Shown here: positions 45,844-55,380 of the stretch, in pieces
Position numbering within the stretch: the stretch's first letter is position 1
How the letters are laid out: every line of letters begins with the position of its first letter
DNA from: Microtetraspora malaysiensis
Lineage (GTDB): Bacteria > Actinomycetota > Actinomycetes > Streptosporangiales > Streptosporangiaceae
Length of the DNA stretch: 64,000 nucleotides
Direction of reading: 5' to 3'
Assembly (NCBI RefSeq): GCF_001528665.1
Contig: NZ_BBYJ01000034.1
Coordinates: 27,650-91,649 of the forward strand
The notes under the pieces: model-generated
Seen by the model: the letters and a program-made list of their open reading frames with translations, nothing else
What the model was told of the DNA's origin: nothing
Database searches by the model: none
Position numbers and translations under genes: made by a program

Positions 45844-47252
45844 CTGTCACCGACCGCCCGGAGCTGGAAGGCCTCGGGAATTACAAGTTCGGCTGGGCCG
45901 ACTCGGATGCGGCCGGTGCCGCGGCCCGCCGTGGCCTGTCCGAGGAGGTCGTGCGCAACATCTCCGAGCTCAAGAACGAGCCGGAGTGGATGCTCGACCT
46001 GCGCCTCAAGGGCCTGCGGCTGTTCGGGAAGAAGCCGATGCCGACGTGGGGCTCGGATCTGTCCGGCATCGATTTCGACAACATCAAGTACTTCGTCCGG
46101 TCCACCGAGAAGCAGGCCGCCTCCTGGGACGAACTGCCCGCCGACATCAAGAACACCTACGACAAGCTCGGCATCCCCGACGCGGAGAAGCAGCGCCTGA
46201 TCGCGGGTGTGGCCGCTCAGTACGAGTCGGAGGTCGTCTACCACAAGATCCGTGAGGACCTTGAGGAGAAGGGTGTCATCTTCGTCGACACCGACACCGG
46301 CCTGCGCGAGCACGAGGAGCTCTTCAAGGAGTACTTCGGCTCGGTGATCCCGGTCGGCGACAACAAGTTCGCCTCGCTGAACACCGCGGTCTGGTCGGGC
46401 GGCTCCTTCATCTACGTGCCGCCGAACGTGAACGTGGAGATCCCGCTCCAGGCCTACTTCCGGATCAACACCGAGAACATGGGCCAGTTCGAGCGGACCC
46501 TGATCATCGTGGACGAGAACTCCTACGTCCACTACGTCGAGGGCTGCACCGCGCCGATCTACTCGTCCGACTCGCTGCACTCCGCGGTCGTCGAGATCAT
46601 CGTGAAGAAGAACGCCCGCTGCCGGTACACGACCATCCAGAACTGGTCGAACAACGTCTACAACCTGGTCACCAAGCGCGCCGTGGCGTACGAGGGCGCG
46701 ACCATGGAGTGGATCGACGGCAACATCGGCTCCAAGGTCACGATGAAGTACCCGGCGGTCTACCTGATGGGCGAGCACGCCAAGGGCGAGACCCTGTCGG
46801 TGGCCTTCGCGGGTGAGGGCCAGCACCAGGACGCCGGCGCCAAGATGGTGCACCTCGCGCCCAAGACGTCGAGCACGATCGTGTCCAAGTCCGTCGCCCG
46901 GGGCGGCGGCCGCACGTCCTACCGCGGCCTCGTCCAGATCGAGGAGGGCGCGGCCGGATCGGCGTCCACGGTGAAGTGCGACGCGCTGCTGGTGGACCAG
47001 ATCAGCCGCTCCGACACCTACCCCTACGTGGACGTCCGCGAGGACGACGTGTCGATGGGGCACGAGGCCACGGTCTCCAAGGTGTCCGAGGACCAGCTCT
47101 TCTACCTGATGAGCCGCGGCCTGAACGAGGACGAGGCGATGGCGATGATCGTGCGCGGCTTCGTCGAGCCGATCGCCAGGGAGCTCCCGATGGAGTACGC
47201 CCTGGAGCTGAACCGCCTGATCGAGCTGCAGATGGAAGGGGCCGTCGGCTGA
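45840..47252 (+). CDS. sufB: Fe-S cluster assembly protein SufB
   Basis: The 470-aa scaffold subunit of SufBCD has family segments [55 protein letters not shown] and [39 protein letters not shown]. It assembles clusters with sulfur from SufS/SufU. GTG 45840 overlaps the sufR stop by 4 nt. No intein is present; the Mycobacterium tuberculosis SufB gene carries one. Confidence 0.97.
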   Translation: MTVTDRPELEGLGNYKFGWADSDAAGAAARRGLSEEVVRNISELKNEPEWMLDLRLKGLRLFGKKPMPTWGSDLSGIDFDNIKYFVRSTEKQAASWDELPADIKNTYDKLGIPDAEKQRLIAGVAAQYESEVVYHKIREDLEEKGVIFVDTDTGLREHEELFKEYFGSVIPVGDNKFASLNTAVWSGGSFIYVPPNVNVEIPLQAYFRINTENMGQFERTLIIVDENSYVHYVEGCTAPIYSSDSLHSAVVEIIVKKNARCRYTTIQNWSNNVYNLVTKRAVAYEGATMEWIDGNIGSKVTMKYPAVYLMGEHAKGETLSVAFAGEGQHQDAGAKMVHLAPKTSSTIVSKSVARGGGRTSYRGLVQIEEGAAGSASTVKCDALLVDQISRSDTYPYVDVREDDVSMGHEATVSKVSEDQLFYLMSRGLNEDEAMAMIVRGFVEPIARELPMEYALELNRLIELQMEGAVG

Positions 47253-48385
47253 TGGGTCTGGAAACGATGCCGGTGTCCAAGCTCCACGCGGAGTCGTCGT
47301 ACGACCCGGCCGACTTCCCGGTGCCGACCGGCCGCGAGGAGGAGTGGCGGTTCACGCCGCTGTCCCGCCTCAAGGGGCTCCACGACGGCACGGCCGCGCC
47401 CGTGGGCAACGTCGTGGTCGAGGTGGACGCCGCACCCGAGGTGACCGTGGAGACGGTCGGCCGCGACGACGCCAGGATCGGCGCCGCCTACGTGCCGTCC
47501 GACCGGGTCAGCGCCCAGGCGTACGCGTCGTTCGAGAAGGCGACCGTCATCACGGTGCCCCGGGAGGTCGTGGCCTCCCGGCCGACCGTGGTCAACGTGC
47601 GCGGCCTCGGCGAGGGCGCGGGTCACGGGGCCACCTACGGCCACATCGTGGTCCGGGTCGAGCCGATGGCGCAGGCGGTGCTGGTCCTCGACCACACCGG
47701 AGGCGCCGTCTACGCCGACAACGTCGAGTTCGCGATCGGCGAGGGCGCGACCCTCAAGGTCGTCAGCCTGCAGGACTGGGCCGACGGCGCCGTCCACGTC
47801 TCCCACCACCACGCGCAGCTCGGCAAGGACGCGACGTTCCGGTCCTTCGTGGTGACGCTCGGCGGCGACCTCGTACGGCTCTCGCCGTCCGTGTCATACA
47901 CCGCTCCGGGCGGCGACGCCGACCTGACCGGGCTCTACTTCGTGGACGCCGGGCAGCACCTGGAGCACCGTCTCTGGGTGGACCACGGGGTGCCCAACTG
48001 CCGCAGCAACGTGACCTACAAGGGCGCGCTGCAGGGCGACGGGGCGCACTCCGTGTGGATCGGCGATGTGATCATCCGGGCCGAGGCCGAGGGCACCGAC
48101 ACCTACGAGCTCAACCGGAACCTCCTGCTCACCGACGGCGCCCGCGCCGACTCGGTGCCCAACCTGGAGATCCTCACCGGCGAGGTCGCCGGGGCGGGCC
48201 ACGCCTCCGCCTCCGGCCGTCTCGACGACGAGCACATCTTCTACCTGCAGGCTCGGGGCATCCCGTACGACGAGGCCCGGCGTCTCGTGGTGCACGGCTT
48301 CTTCGCCCAGCTCCTGGAGAAGATCGAGGTCGAGGAGATCCGCGAGCGGGTGCTGTCCGCGGTGGAGGCTGAGCTCGCGCGATGA
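47252..48385 (+). CDS. sufD: Fe-S cluster assembly protein SufD
   Basis: The 377-aa SufB paralogue pairs with SufB and SufC. FPVPTGREEEWRFTPLSRLKGL and the C-terminal GRLDDEHIFYLQARGIPYDEARRLVVHGFF are typical. Its ATG shares one base with the sufB stop, and its stop overlaps the Rieske ATG. Confidence 0.96.
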   Translation: MGLETMPVSKLHAESSYDPADFPVPTGREEEWRFTPLSRLKGLHDGTAAPVGNVVVEVDAAPEVTVETVGRDDARIGAAYVPSDRVSAQAYASFEKATVITVPREVVASRPTVVNVRGLGEGAGHGATYGHIVVRVEPMAQAVLVLDHTGGAVYADNVEFAIGEGATLKVVSLQDWADGAVHVSHHHAQLGKDATFRSFVVTLGGDLVRLSPSVSYTAPGGDADLTGLYFVDAGQHLEHRLWVDHGVPNCRSNVTYKGALQGDGAHSVWIGDVIIRAEAEGTDTYELNRNLLLTDGARADSVPNLEILTGEVAGAGHASASGRLDDEHIFYLQARGIPYDEARRLVVHGFFAQLLEKIEVEEIRERVLSAVEAELAR

Positions 48386-48696
48386 GTTTCGAGAAGGTCT
48401 GCAAGGTCAGCGACATCCCCGACGACGGCGCCCTGGGCGTCGAGGTGGGGGACACCCCGGTCGCGCTCGTCCGCACCGGCGGCGAGGTCTTCGCGCTGCA
48501 CGACGTGTGCTCGCACGCGGAGGTGAAGCTGAGCGAGGGCGAGGTCTACGACCACACCCTGGAGTGCTGGCTGCACGGCTCGTGCTTCGACCTGCGCTCC
48601 GGCAAGTCCACCGGCCCGCCCGCCACCAGGCCCGTGAACGTCTACCGAGTCAAGATTGACGGCGATGACGTGTACGTCTCGCTCTCGAAGGAGTAA
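48382..48696 (+). CDS. Rieske-type non-heme ferredoxin in the suf operon
   Basis: The 104-aa protein has the [2Fe-2S] ligands Cys43-x-His45 (CSHAEVKLSEG) and Cys62-xx-His65 (CWLHGSCFDLRSG). It resembles the small ferredoxin subunits of aromatic dioxygenases and NirD. A Rieske gene between sufD and sufC is usual in actinobacteria; it may supply electrons to cluster assembly, but the role is not proven. The ATG overlaps sufD by 4 nt. Confidence 0.92.
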   Translation: MSFEKVCKVSDIPDDGALGVEVGDTPVALVRTGGEVFALHDVCSHAEVKLSEGEVYDHTLECWLHGSCFDLRSGKSTGPPATRPVNVYRVKIDGDDVYVSLSKE

Positions 48697-48699
48697 TAC

Positions 48700-49446
48700 A
48701 TGTCAACCCTTGAGATTCGTGACCTGCACGTCGCAGTGGGCGACAAGGAGATCCTGCGCGGCGTCAACCTGAACATCAGCTCGAACGAGACCCACGCGAT
48801 CATGGGGCCGAACGGCTCCGGCAAGTCCACCCTCGCGTACGCGATCGCGGGTCACCCGAAGTACACCGTCACCTCCGGCACCGTGCTGCTCGACGGCGAG
48901 GACCTGCTCGCCATGTCGGTGGACGAGCGGGCCCGGGCCGGTCTCTTCCTCGCGATGCAGTACCCGGTCGAGGTGCCCGGCGTGAGCGTCTCCAACTTCC
49001 TGCGCTCCGCGGTCACCGCCGTGCGCGGCGAGGCCCCCAAGCTGCGTGAGTTCGCCAAGGACCTGAAGAACGGCATGGACGCCCTGTCCATCGACCCGGC
49101 CTTCGCCCAGCGCAACACCAACGAGGGCTTCTCCGGCGGTGAGAAGAAGCGGCACGAGATCCTCCAGCTCGAGCTCCTCAAGCCGAAGATCGCCGTCCTG
49201 GACGAGACCGACTCCGGCCTCGACGTGGACGCGCTGCGCGTCGTCTCCGAGGGCATCAACCGGTTCCGCGCCTCCGGCGACACCGGCGTGCTGCTGATCA
49301 CCCACTACACCCGCATCCTGCGCTATGTGAAGCCCGACTTCGTGCACGTCTTCGCCGGCGGCCGGGTCGTCGAGGAGGGCGGCCCCGAGCTGGCCGACAA
49401 GCTGGAGGCCGAGGGTTACGAGTCCTACGTGAAGGCGTCCGCGTAA
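48700..49446 (+). CDS. sufC: Fe-S cluster assembly ATPase SufC
   Basis: The 248-aa ABC-type ATPase has Walker A GPNGSGKST, the SufC signature FSGGEKKRHEILQLELLKP, Walker B IAVLDETDSGLDVDAL and the H-loop THYTRIL. It drives conformational change of SufBCD. AAGGAG precedes ATG 48700. The stop overlaps the sufS ATG by one base. Confidence 0.97.
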   Translation: MSTLEIRDLHVAVGDKEILRGVNLNISSNETHAIMGPNGSGKSTLAYAIAGHPKYTVTSGTVLLDGEDLLAMSVDERARAGLFLAMQYPVEVPGVSVSNFLRSAVTAVRGEAPKLREFAKDLKNGMDALSIDPAFAQRNTNEGFSGGEKKRHEILQLELLKPKIAVLDETDSGLDVDALRVVSEGINRFRASGDTGVLLITHYTRILRYVKPDFVHVFAGGRVVEEGGPELADKLEAEGYESYVKASA

Positions 49447-50708
49447 TGAGCGTTCCGAGCTTCGACGTGGAGAGGGTCAGGAAGGATTTCCCGATCCTCT
49501 CGCGCGAGCTGCCCGGCGGTCGGCCCCTGGTCTACCTCGACTCGGGCAACTCCTCCCAGAAGCCGGCCCAGGTGATCGACACCATGCGCGAGCACCTGGC
49601 CCAGCACTACGGCAACGTCGGCCGGGCGCTGCACGCGCTCGGCAGCGAGTCCACCGAGGCGTACGAGGGGGCCCGCGACAAGATCGCCGCGTTCGTGGGC
49701 GCGTCGTCGCGCGACGAGATCGTCTTCACCAAGAACGCCTCCGAGGCGATCAACGTGGTGGCGTACTCCTTCGGTAACCCGACCAACACCGACGAGCGGT
49801 TCCGGATCGGCCCCGGCGACGAGATCGTCATCACGGAGATGGAGCACCACTCCAACATCGTGCCGTGGCAGTTCCTCGCCCAGCGCACGGGCGCGACGCT
49901 GCGCTGGTTCTCCGTCACCGACGAGGGCCGTCTCTCCTTGGACAACCTCGACGAGCTGGTCAACGAGCGCACCAAGATCGTCTCGATCGTCCACCAGTCG
50001 AACGTGCTCGGCACGGTGAACTCGATCTCGCCGATCCTGGACCGGGCCCGCGAGGTCGGCGCGCTGATGATGGTCGACGCCTCGCAGTCGGTGCCCCACC
50101 AGCGGGTGGACGTGACCGACCTCGACGTCGACTTCGTCGCCTTCACCGGGCACAAGATGCTCGGCCCGTCCGGCATCGGCGTGCTGTGGGGCCGCCGCGA
50201 GCTGCTCGAGGCCATGCCGCCGTTCCTCGGCGGCGGCGAGATGATCGAGGCGGTCTGGATGGACCACTCGACCTACGCCCCCGTGCCGCACAAGTTCGAG
50301 GCCGGGACGCCGCCGATCGTCGAGGCCGTCGGCCTCGGCGCCGCGGTCGACTACCTGACGTCGATCGGCATGGACGCGATCAAGCAGCACGAGCGGGAGC
50401 TCACCGGCTACGCTCTCGACGCGCTGGGGGAGATCCCCGGCCTGCGGATCGTCGGGCCGCGCACCGTCATCGCGCGCGGCGGCACGGTCTCGTTCACGCT
50501 TGAGGGCATCCACCCGCACGACGTCGGCCAGATCTTGGACGACGTGTTCGGCGTTGCCGTACGGGTAGGACACCACTGCGCCCGACCGCTGCACCTGCGG
50601 TTCGGAATTCCCGCGACCACTCGGGCGTCGTTCTACCTGTACAACACGACGGCCGAGGTCGACGCTCTGGTTCGCGGCCTCCACCACGTCCAGAAGGTGT
50701 TCGGCTGA
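49446..50708 (+). CDS. sufS: Cysteine desulfurase SufS
   Basis: The 420-aa class II PLP enzyme has the PLP-Lys237 in FTGHKMLGP, a His in TEMEHHSNIVPWQ, and the persulfide-forming Cys378 in RVGHHCARPLHLRF. It takes sulfur from cysteine and passes it to SufU. It is translationally coupled to sufC, and sufU follows 3 bp later. Confidence 0.97.
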   Translation: MSVPSFDVERVRKDFPILSRELPGGRPLVYLDSGNSSQKPAQVIDTMREHLAQHYGNVGRALHALGSESTEAYEGARDKIAAFVGASSRDEIVFTKNASEAINVVAYSFGNPTNTDERFRIGPGDEIVITEMEHHSNIVPWQFLAQRTGATLRWFSVTDEGRLSLDNLDELVNERTKIVSIVHQSNVLGTVNSISPILDRAREVGALMMVDASQSVPHQRVDVTDLDVDFVAFTGHKMLGPSGIGVLWGRRELLEAMPPFLGGGEMIEAVWMDHSTYAPVPHKFEAGTPPIVEAVGLGAAVDYLTSIGMDAIKQHERELTGYALDALGEIPGLRIVGPRTVIARGGTVSFTLEGIHPHDVGQILDDVFGVAVRVGHHCARPLHLRFGIPATTRASFYLYNTTAEVDALVRGLHHVQKVFG

Positions 50709-50711
50709 GCC

Positions 50712-51149
50712 ATGATCGCTGAATCCATGTACCAGGAACTCATCCTGGAGCACTACAAGCACCCGCAGGGCCGCGGGCTGCGTGAGCCGTTCGACGCAGA
50801 GGTGCACCATGTGAACCCGACCTGCGGCGACGAGGTCACGCTGCGGGTGAGGCTGGGCGACGGCGGCAAGGTGGTGGACGTCTCCTACGACGGGCAGGGC
50901 TGCTCGATCAGTCAGGCGGCGGCCTCCGTGCTGTACGAGCTCGCCACCGGCTCCACGATCGAGGAGTCCCTCTCGGTGGTCGACGAGTTCACCCGGCTCA
51001 TGCAGGGGCGAGGCCAGATCGAGGCCGACGAGGACGTGCTCGGCGACGCGGTCGCCTTCGCCGGAGTGGCGAAGTTCCCCGCCCGGGTCAAGTGCGCGCT
51101 GCTGTCCTGGATGGCCTACAAGGACGCCGTGCTGCGGAGCCAGGCGTGA
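50712..51149 (+). CDS. sufU: Sulfur-transfer protein SufU
   Basis: The 145-aa IscU-like protein has Cys38 (NPTCGDEV), Cys64 (GQGCSIS) and Cys128 (RVKCALLSW), plus the SufU-specific insertion between the second and third Cys. SufU of Gram-positive bacteria binds zinc and takes sulfur from SufS. ATG 50712 follows sufS by 3 bp. Confidence 0.95.
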   Translation: MIAESMYQELILEHYKHPQGRGLREPFDAEVHHVNPTCGDEVTLRVRLGDGGKVVDVSYDGQGCSISQAAASVLYELATGSTIEESLSVVDEFTRLMQGRGQIEADEDVLGDAVAFAGVAKFPARVKCALLSWMAYKDAVLRSQA

Positions 51150-51177
51150 CTGCTCGAACGAACGTAAGGAGGATGGC

Positions 51178-51543
51178 GTGAGCAAGCCGACCGAGACCCC
51201 CACGGTGGCGTTCGACGGAGAGATCTCCCTCGACGACGTCCTGGAGGCGTTGAAGGACGTCGTGGACCCCGAGCTGGGGATCAACGTGGTCGACCTCGGC
51301 CTCGTTTACGGGGTTAACCTCGACCCCGCGGGCGAGGGCGAGCGGCCCGTCGCCACCATCGACATGACGCTGACCAGCGCGGCCTGCCCGCTGACCGATG
51401 TCATCGAGGACCAGGCCAACTCGGCCCTCGCCGACCTCGCGTCCAGTGTTGTGATCAACTGGGTGTGGCTCCCGCCGTGGGGCCCGGACAAGATCAGCGA
51501 CGAGGGCCGCGAGCAGCTCCGGATGCTGGGCTTCAACGTCTGA
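51178..51543 (+). CDS. sufT: Metal-sulfur cluster assembly factor SufT (DUF59/MIP18)
   Basis: The 121-aa protein has LEALKDVVDPELGINVVDLGLVYGV and DMTLTSAACPLTDVIEDQ, the DUF59 signatures including the reactive Cys. SufT proteins help deliver or mature Fe-S clusters. GTG 51178 follows AAGGAGG. It is the last gene of the suf operon and precedes a hairpin at 51556-51593. Confidence 0.93.
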   Translation: MSKPTETPTVAFDGEISLDDVLEALKDVVDPELGINVVDLGLVYGVNLDPAGEGERPVATIDMTLTSAACPLTDVIEDQANSALADLASSVVINWVWLPPWGPDKISDEGREQLRMLGFNV

Positions 51544-51555
51544 CCAGGCTTTTCT

Positions 51556-51599
51556 CGGGCCGACCTCGGGCTTCCCGGCCGGGGGTCGGCCCGTTCTTG
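51556..51599 (+). terminator. Terminator of the suf operon
   Basis: A 10-bp perfect stem (51556-51565 with 51584-51593) encloses an 18-nt GC-rich loop and is followed by the T-rich TTCTTGT. It lies 12 bp after the sufT stop. Confidence 0.7.
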
Positions 51600-51629
51600 T
51601 GCCACCGCCCGGCGGTCTTTACCGTGATG

Positions 51630-51656
51630 TTGGTGACTGAGGGAATGGTGTAGGGT
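51630..51656 (+). promoter_or_regulatory. Promoter of the DEAD-box helicase gene
   Basis: TAGGGT (51651-51656) is preceded by TG, an extended -10. TTGGTG (51630-51635) is a possible -35 with a short 15-bp spacer. Transcription would start near 51663, about 360 nt before the gene. Confidence 0.5.
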
Positions 51657-51662
51657 TGCATC

Positions 51663-52024
51663 TCGTTATGCCCGAAGCGACTTGAATGACGGTGTCCGTG
51701 ACAAGGCCGCTCGCATCCATGCGAGTGACCGGCACGACTGCGGGAACGCCGAGGTCGCCGGATTGACCGTGGTACCGCACCGCGCGACGCGCGCATCACG
51801 CGGAACCACCGCCTGACGCAGGGGCCAGCCCGCCGGAGTGCTCGGTGGCGCCGGACTTTGTGTCCGTCCAGGAAAACGATCCTGGAAGCCCCGCCCATGA
51901 ACACCCCTGCGTACTGAATGAATGAAGTACGGCGCCGCCGTACCTATGTCCTGGCTCGTCCTTTCGCAGAAGTGACGCGCCCCCGTGTTTCGACACGTTG
52001 ACTTCGATGAAAGGCACGAACCTC
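51663..52024 (+). promoter_or_regulatory. Long structured 5' leader of the DEAD-box helicase mRNA
   Basis: About 360 nt have no convincing gene but hold several hairpins: CTCGCA/TGCGAG (51710-51725, loop TCCA), TCCAGGA/TCCTGGA (51867-51886) and GTACGGC/GCCGTAC (51927-51943). Cold- and growth-regulated RNA helicase genes in other bacteria have long leaders of this kind. I do not recognise a known riboswitch class. Confidence 0.5.
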
Positions 52025-54145
52025 GTGACCATGCTTGACGCTGGCCATGTTTCCCCCGCGTCCTCGCCCGAGGACGACACCGCCGCCCCGTCCGAGGCGG
52101 CTCCCTCCTCCGACGTCTCCTCCGCGCCGTCCGGCGCCGGGGACTTCGCGTCGCTCGGCCTGCCGCGGCCGCTCGTCTCCGGGCTGGCCAGGGACGGCAT
52201 CACCGAGCCGTTCCCCATCCAGAGCGCGGCGATCCCCGACGTCCTCGCCGGCCACGACGTTCTCGGCCGCGGGCAGACCGGCTCGGGCAAGACGCTCGCC
52301 TTCGGCCTGCCGACCATGGCCCGCATCGCCGGGGAGCGCGCGCTGCCCAAGCGCCCGCTCGCCATCGTCCTCGTCCCCACCCGTGAGCTGGCCCTCCAGG
52401 TCGCCGACACCCTTGAGCCGCTGGGCCGGGGTCTGTCGCTGCGCACCAAGACCGTCGTCGGCGGCATGTCGATGGGACGGCAGATCGAGTCGCTGCGCCG
52501 GGGTGTCGAGATCATCGTGGCCACGCCCGGACGCCTCACCGACCTCATGGAGCAGGGCGAGTGCTCGCTCGAGGACGTCCGGGTCACGGTCCTCGACGAG
52601 GCCGACCACATGTGCGACCTCGGCTTCTTCCCCGTGGTGAGCGCGATCCTGAACGCCACCCCCTCCGACGGGCAGCGGCTGCTCTTCTCCGCCACGCTCG
52701 ACGGCGACGTGGACAAGCTCGTCCAGAAGTTCCTCACCGACCCGGTGACCCATTCGCTCGCCCCGGCGGCCTCGTCGGTGGCGACCATGGAGCACCACCT
52801 CTTCCAGGTCCACCGGGACGACAAGGTCGACGTGACCGCCGAGATCGCCAACCGCGAGGGCCGTACGATCCTGTTCGTGCGCACCCAGCACGGGGTGGAC
52901 CGCGTCGTCAAGCAGCTCGCCCGCGTCGGCGTCCGGGCCGGCGGCCTGCACGGCGGCAAGCGGCAGAACCAGCGCACCCGCATCCTCGGGGAGTTCCGCG
53001 AGGGCAACGTGAAGGTGCTGGTCTGCACCGACGTGGCGGCCCGGGGCATCCACGTCGACGACGTCAGCCTGGTGCTCCACGTCGACCCTCCGATGGACCA
53101 CAAGAGCTACCTGCACCGCGGTGGCCGTACGGCCCGCGCGGGTGAGAGCGGCAGCGTCGTGACGCTCGTCATGCCGAACGAGCGCCGCTCCACCGACGCG
53201 ATGACCCGGCGCGCCGGCATCACGCCGTCGCGGCACCGGGTGCGCCCCGGTGACGAGGTGCTCGCCGAGGTCGCCGGCGCGCGGCAGCCCAACGGCGAGG
53301 CGATCCCCGTGTGGGAGCCCGACGTGCGCAAGCCGCTGCGCCCGCGCCGCGAGGGCCCGGCCGGCGAGGGCCGTCCCCGCCGCTTCGGCGACCGCAGGGA
53401 GCGCCGGTTCGACCGTGACGGCCGGGGCTTCCGGGGCGACCAGGAGGGCCGTTCCTTCGGCGCGGACCGCGAGACCGGTGGAGGCTACGAGCGTCGTGAG
53501 GGCCGCCCGTTCCGCGGCCCCCGCGACGGTGGCGACCGTCCGTTCCGCGACGACCGCGAGCGCCGTCCGTTCCGTGACGAGCGTCAGGGCCGGGACGACC
53601 GTCCGTTCAAGGGCGACCGGGACGGTGGCGACCGTCCGGTCCGCGACGACCGTGACCGCTCCTATCGGGGCGACCGCAACGACCGCAACGACCGCCCGTT
53701 CCGCCGGGACCGCGACGGCGGCTCCTACCGGGGCGACCGTGAGAGTGGTTCGTACCGGGGCGACCGTGAGAGCGGTTCGTCCCAGGGCGACCGTCGCGGC
53801 CAGGGAGACCGTCCCTTCCGCGGCGACCGGGACGGCGGCTCCTACCGGGGCGATCGTGACGGGGGCCAGAACCGCGGCTACCAGGGGGACCGCTCGCGTG
53901 GCTCCTTCGGCGAGGGCCGGGGCTCACACGGCGGGTTCCGCGATCAGTCGCGCGGCCAGAGCGGGGAGGGTCGCTCCGAGCAGCGTGGCGGCTACCGGGA
54001 CGGCGAGCGCGGCGGCCACCGTGACGGCGAGCGCCGCCCGGACAGCCGCGGCGACTTCCGCACGCCGCGTGGCGGCGGATTCCGGCAGGGCGGTCGCCCC
54101 GGCGGGCGCGCCGGAGGCCACTCCGGCAACCGCTACGGTCGCTGA
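52025..54145 (+). CDS. DEAD-box ATP-dependent RNA helicase with RGD/RGG-rich tail
   Basis: The ~706-aa RhlE-like helicase has a Q-motif (FPIQSAAIP), motif I GQTGSGKT (83-90), PTRELALQ, DEAD (191-194), SAT (222-224) and HRGGRTARAG (365-374). From about residue 440 the tail is low-complexity: repeats of RGDRDG, SYRGDRE and FRGDR rich in Arg, Gly and Asp, likely disordered and RNA-binding. It unwinds RNA, probably in ribosome assembly or mRNA decay. GTG 52025 is chosen, with GAAAGG upstream; ATG 52007, TTG 51998 and ATG 52031 are alternatives. The gene has its own promoter and a long leader. Confidence 0.9.
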   Translation: MTMLDAGHVSPASSPEDDTAAPSEAAPSSDVSSAPSGAGDFASLGLPRPLVSGLARDGITEPFPIQSAAIPDVLAGHDVLGRGQTGSGKTLAFGLPTMARIAGERALPKRPLAIVLVPTRELALQVADTLEPLGRGLSLRTKTVVGGMSMGRQIESLRRGVEIIVATPGRLTDLMEQGECSLEDVRVTVLDEADHMCDLGFFPVVSAILNATPSDGQRLLFSATLDGDVDKLVQKFLTDPVTHSLAPAASSVATMEHHLFQVHRDDKVDVTAEIANREGRTILFVRTQHGVDRVVKQLARVGVRAGGLHGGKRQNQRTRILGEFREGNVKVLVCTDVAARGIHVDDVSLVLHVDPPMDHKSYLHRGGRTARAGESGSVVTLVMPNERRSTDAMTRRAGITPSRHRVRPGDEVLAEVAGARQPNGEAIPVWEPDVRKPLRPRREGPAGEGRPRRFGDRRERRFDRDGRGFRGDQEGRSFGADRETGGGYERREGRPFRGPRDGGDRPFRDDRERRPFRDERQGRDDRPFKGDRDGGDRPVRDDRDRSYRGDRNDRNDRPFRRDRDGGSYRGDRESGSYRGDRESGSSQGDRRGQGDRPFRGDRDGGSYRGDRDGGQNRGYQGDRSRGSFGEGRGSHGGFRDQSRGQSGEGRSEQRGGYRDGERGGHRDGERRPDSRGDFRTPRGGGFRQGGRPGGRAGGHSGNRYGR
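53390..54130 (+). repeat. Degenerate RGD/RGG-encoding repeats in the helicase gene
   Basis: The region encodes many imperfect copies of units such as GDRDGGSYR, GDRESGSYR, DGGDRPFR and GERGGHRDG. At the DNA level, units such as ggcgaccgtgagag recur (for example 53732-53745 and 53759-53772). Slippage between such units could vary tail length between strains. Confidence 0.75.
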
Positions 54146-54178
54146 GACCTGATTCCGACCGCTCTTCGCGGTTGTGCT

Positions 54179-54218
54179 GCGCCGGTGTCCCGTACGGGGC
54201 ACCGGCGCTCGCCGTTTT
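54179..54218 (+). terminator. Terminator after the helicase gene
   Basis: GCGCCGGTG (54179-54187) pairs with CACCGGCGC (54200-54208). The stem continues inward through a wobble pair and a CCCG/CGGG helix, and TTTT follows at 54215-54218. Confidence 0.75.
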
Positions 54219-54312
54219 CCGGGCGACGGTTCCACGAGCCCCGCGGACATCCGGGCCTGAGCCGGATCCGGTAGGTTGTCGCCGCCCGCGCGCCTGTCGT
54301 AAGGAGTCCCCC

Positions 54313-55278
54313 GTGTTCGTCGACCTGCCGCTCGACCACCTCCGCGCCTACCTCCCGGAACGGGACGAGCCCGCCGACTTCGCCGACTTCTGGGCGCGGA
54401 CCCTGCGTGAAGCCCGTACGTACGACCTCGCGGCCACCTTCACACCCCACGACGCCCACCTCGCGCTCGTGGACGTGTACGACGTGACCTTCGCCGGGTT
54501 CGGCGGGCACCCGATCAAGGGGTGGCTGCTCACCCCAGCCTCGCCGGACGGGCCGCTGCCCTGCGTCGTCGAGTACGTCGGCTACAACGGCGGACGGGGC
54601 CTGCCGCACGACTGGCTGCTGTGGCCGTCCGCCGGATACGCGGTGTTCGTGATGGACACCCGGGGCCAGGGCGGCGGCTGGCGGCAGGGGGACACACCCG
54701 ACCCCGCGCCCGGGACCGGCCCCGAGACCGCCGGGAAGCTGACCCGCGGCGTGCTCGACCGCGATGAGTACTACTACCGGCGCCTCTACACCGACGTGGT
54801 GCGCGCCGTCGAGGCGGCCCGGGCGCACCCCGCCGTGGACGCGGAGCGCATCGCGGTCTCGGGCGCCAGCCAGGGCGGCGGCATGGCCCTGGCCGCCGCC
54901 GCGCTCGCGCCCGGGATCTCCTACGCCTTCGTCGACGTGCCGTTCATGTGCCACATCCGGCGTGCCGTCGAGGTCACCGACGCCCTGCCATATGGGGAGC
55001 TGAGCCGGTTCTGCGCGGTCAACCGGGAGCGGGCCGACGACGTCTTCGCCACCCTGGCCTACTTCGACGGGACGAACTTCGCGGCGAGGGCGACGGTGCC
55101 CGCCCGGTTCTCCGTGGGGCTGCGCGACGAGGTCACCCCGGCCTCGACCGTCTTCGCCGCCTACAATCACTACGCCGGTCCCAAGGACATCTCGGTCTGG
55201 CCGTTCAACGGGCACGAGGGCGGCCAGTCGCTGGAGGCCCTGGAGCACCTGAAGATCGCCAAGAAGATCTTCGGCTGA
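54313..55278 (+). CDS. Acetylxylan esterase/cephalosporin-C deacetylase family hydrolase
   Basis: The 321-aa alpha/beta hydrolase of the AXE1 (CE7) family has nucleophile Ser186 in SGASQGGG, Asp272 in GLRDEVTP and His301 in FNGHEGG, plus PCVVEYVGYNGGRGLPHDW and VMDTRGQGGGW. CE7 enzymes remove acetyl groups from xylo-oligosaccharides and cephalosporin C. With no signal peptide, it should act on imported oligosaccharides in the cytoplasm. GTG 54313 follows AAGGAG, and TAGGTT at 54272-54277 is a likely -10. It stands alone. Confidence 0.9.
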   Translation: MFVDLPLDHLRAYLPERDEPADFADFWARTLREARTYDLAATFTPHDAHLALVDVYDVTFAGFGGHPIKGWLLTPASPDGPLPCVVEYVGYNGGRGLPHDWLLWPSAGYAVFVMDTRGQGGGWRQGDTPDPAPGTGPETAGKLTRGVLDRDEYYYRRLYTDVVRAVEAARAHPAVDAERIAVSGASQGGGMALAAAALAPGISYAFVDVPFMCHIRRAVEVTDALPYGELSRFCAVNRERADDVFATLAYFDGTNFAARATVPARFSVGLRDEVTPASTVFAAYNHYAGPKDISVWPFNGHEGGQSLEALEHLKIAKKIFG

Positions 55279-55380
55279 CCTCGCGTCGGCCCGGCGACGG
55301 CGCGGAGGCCCGCGGGACGCGCCCGGTCACGCGGACCGACTACGCTGGTTCCGCATCGCCCGACAACCCTGAAAGAGATC

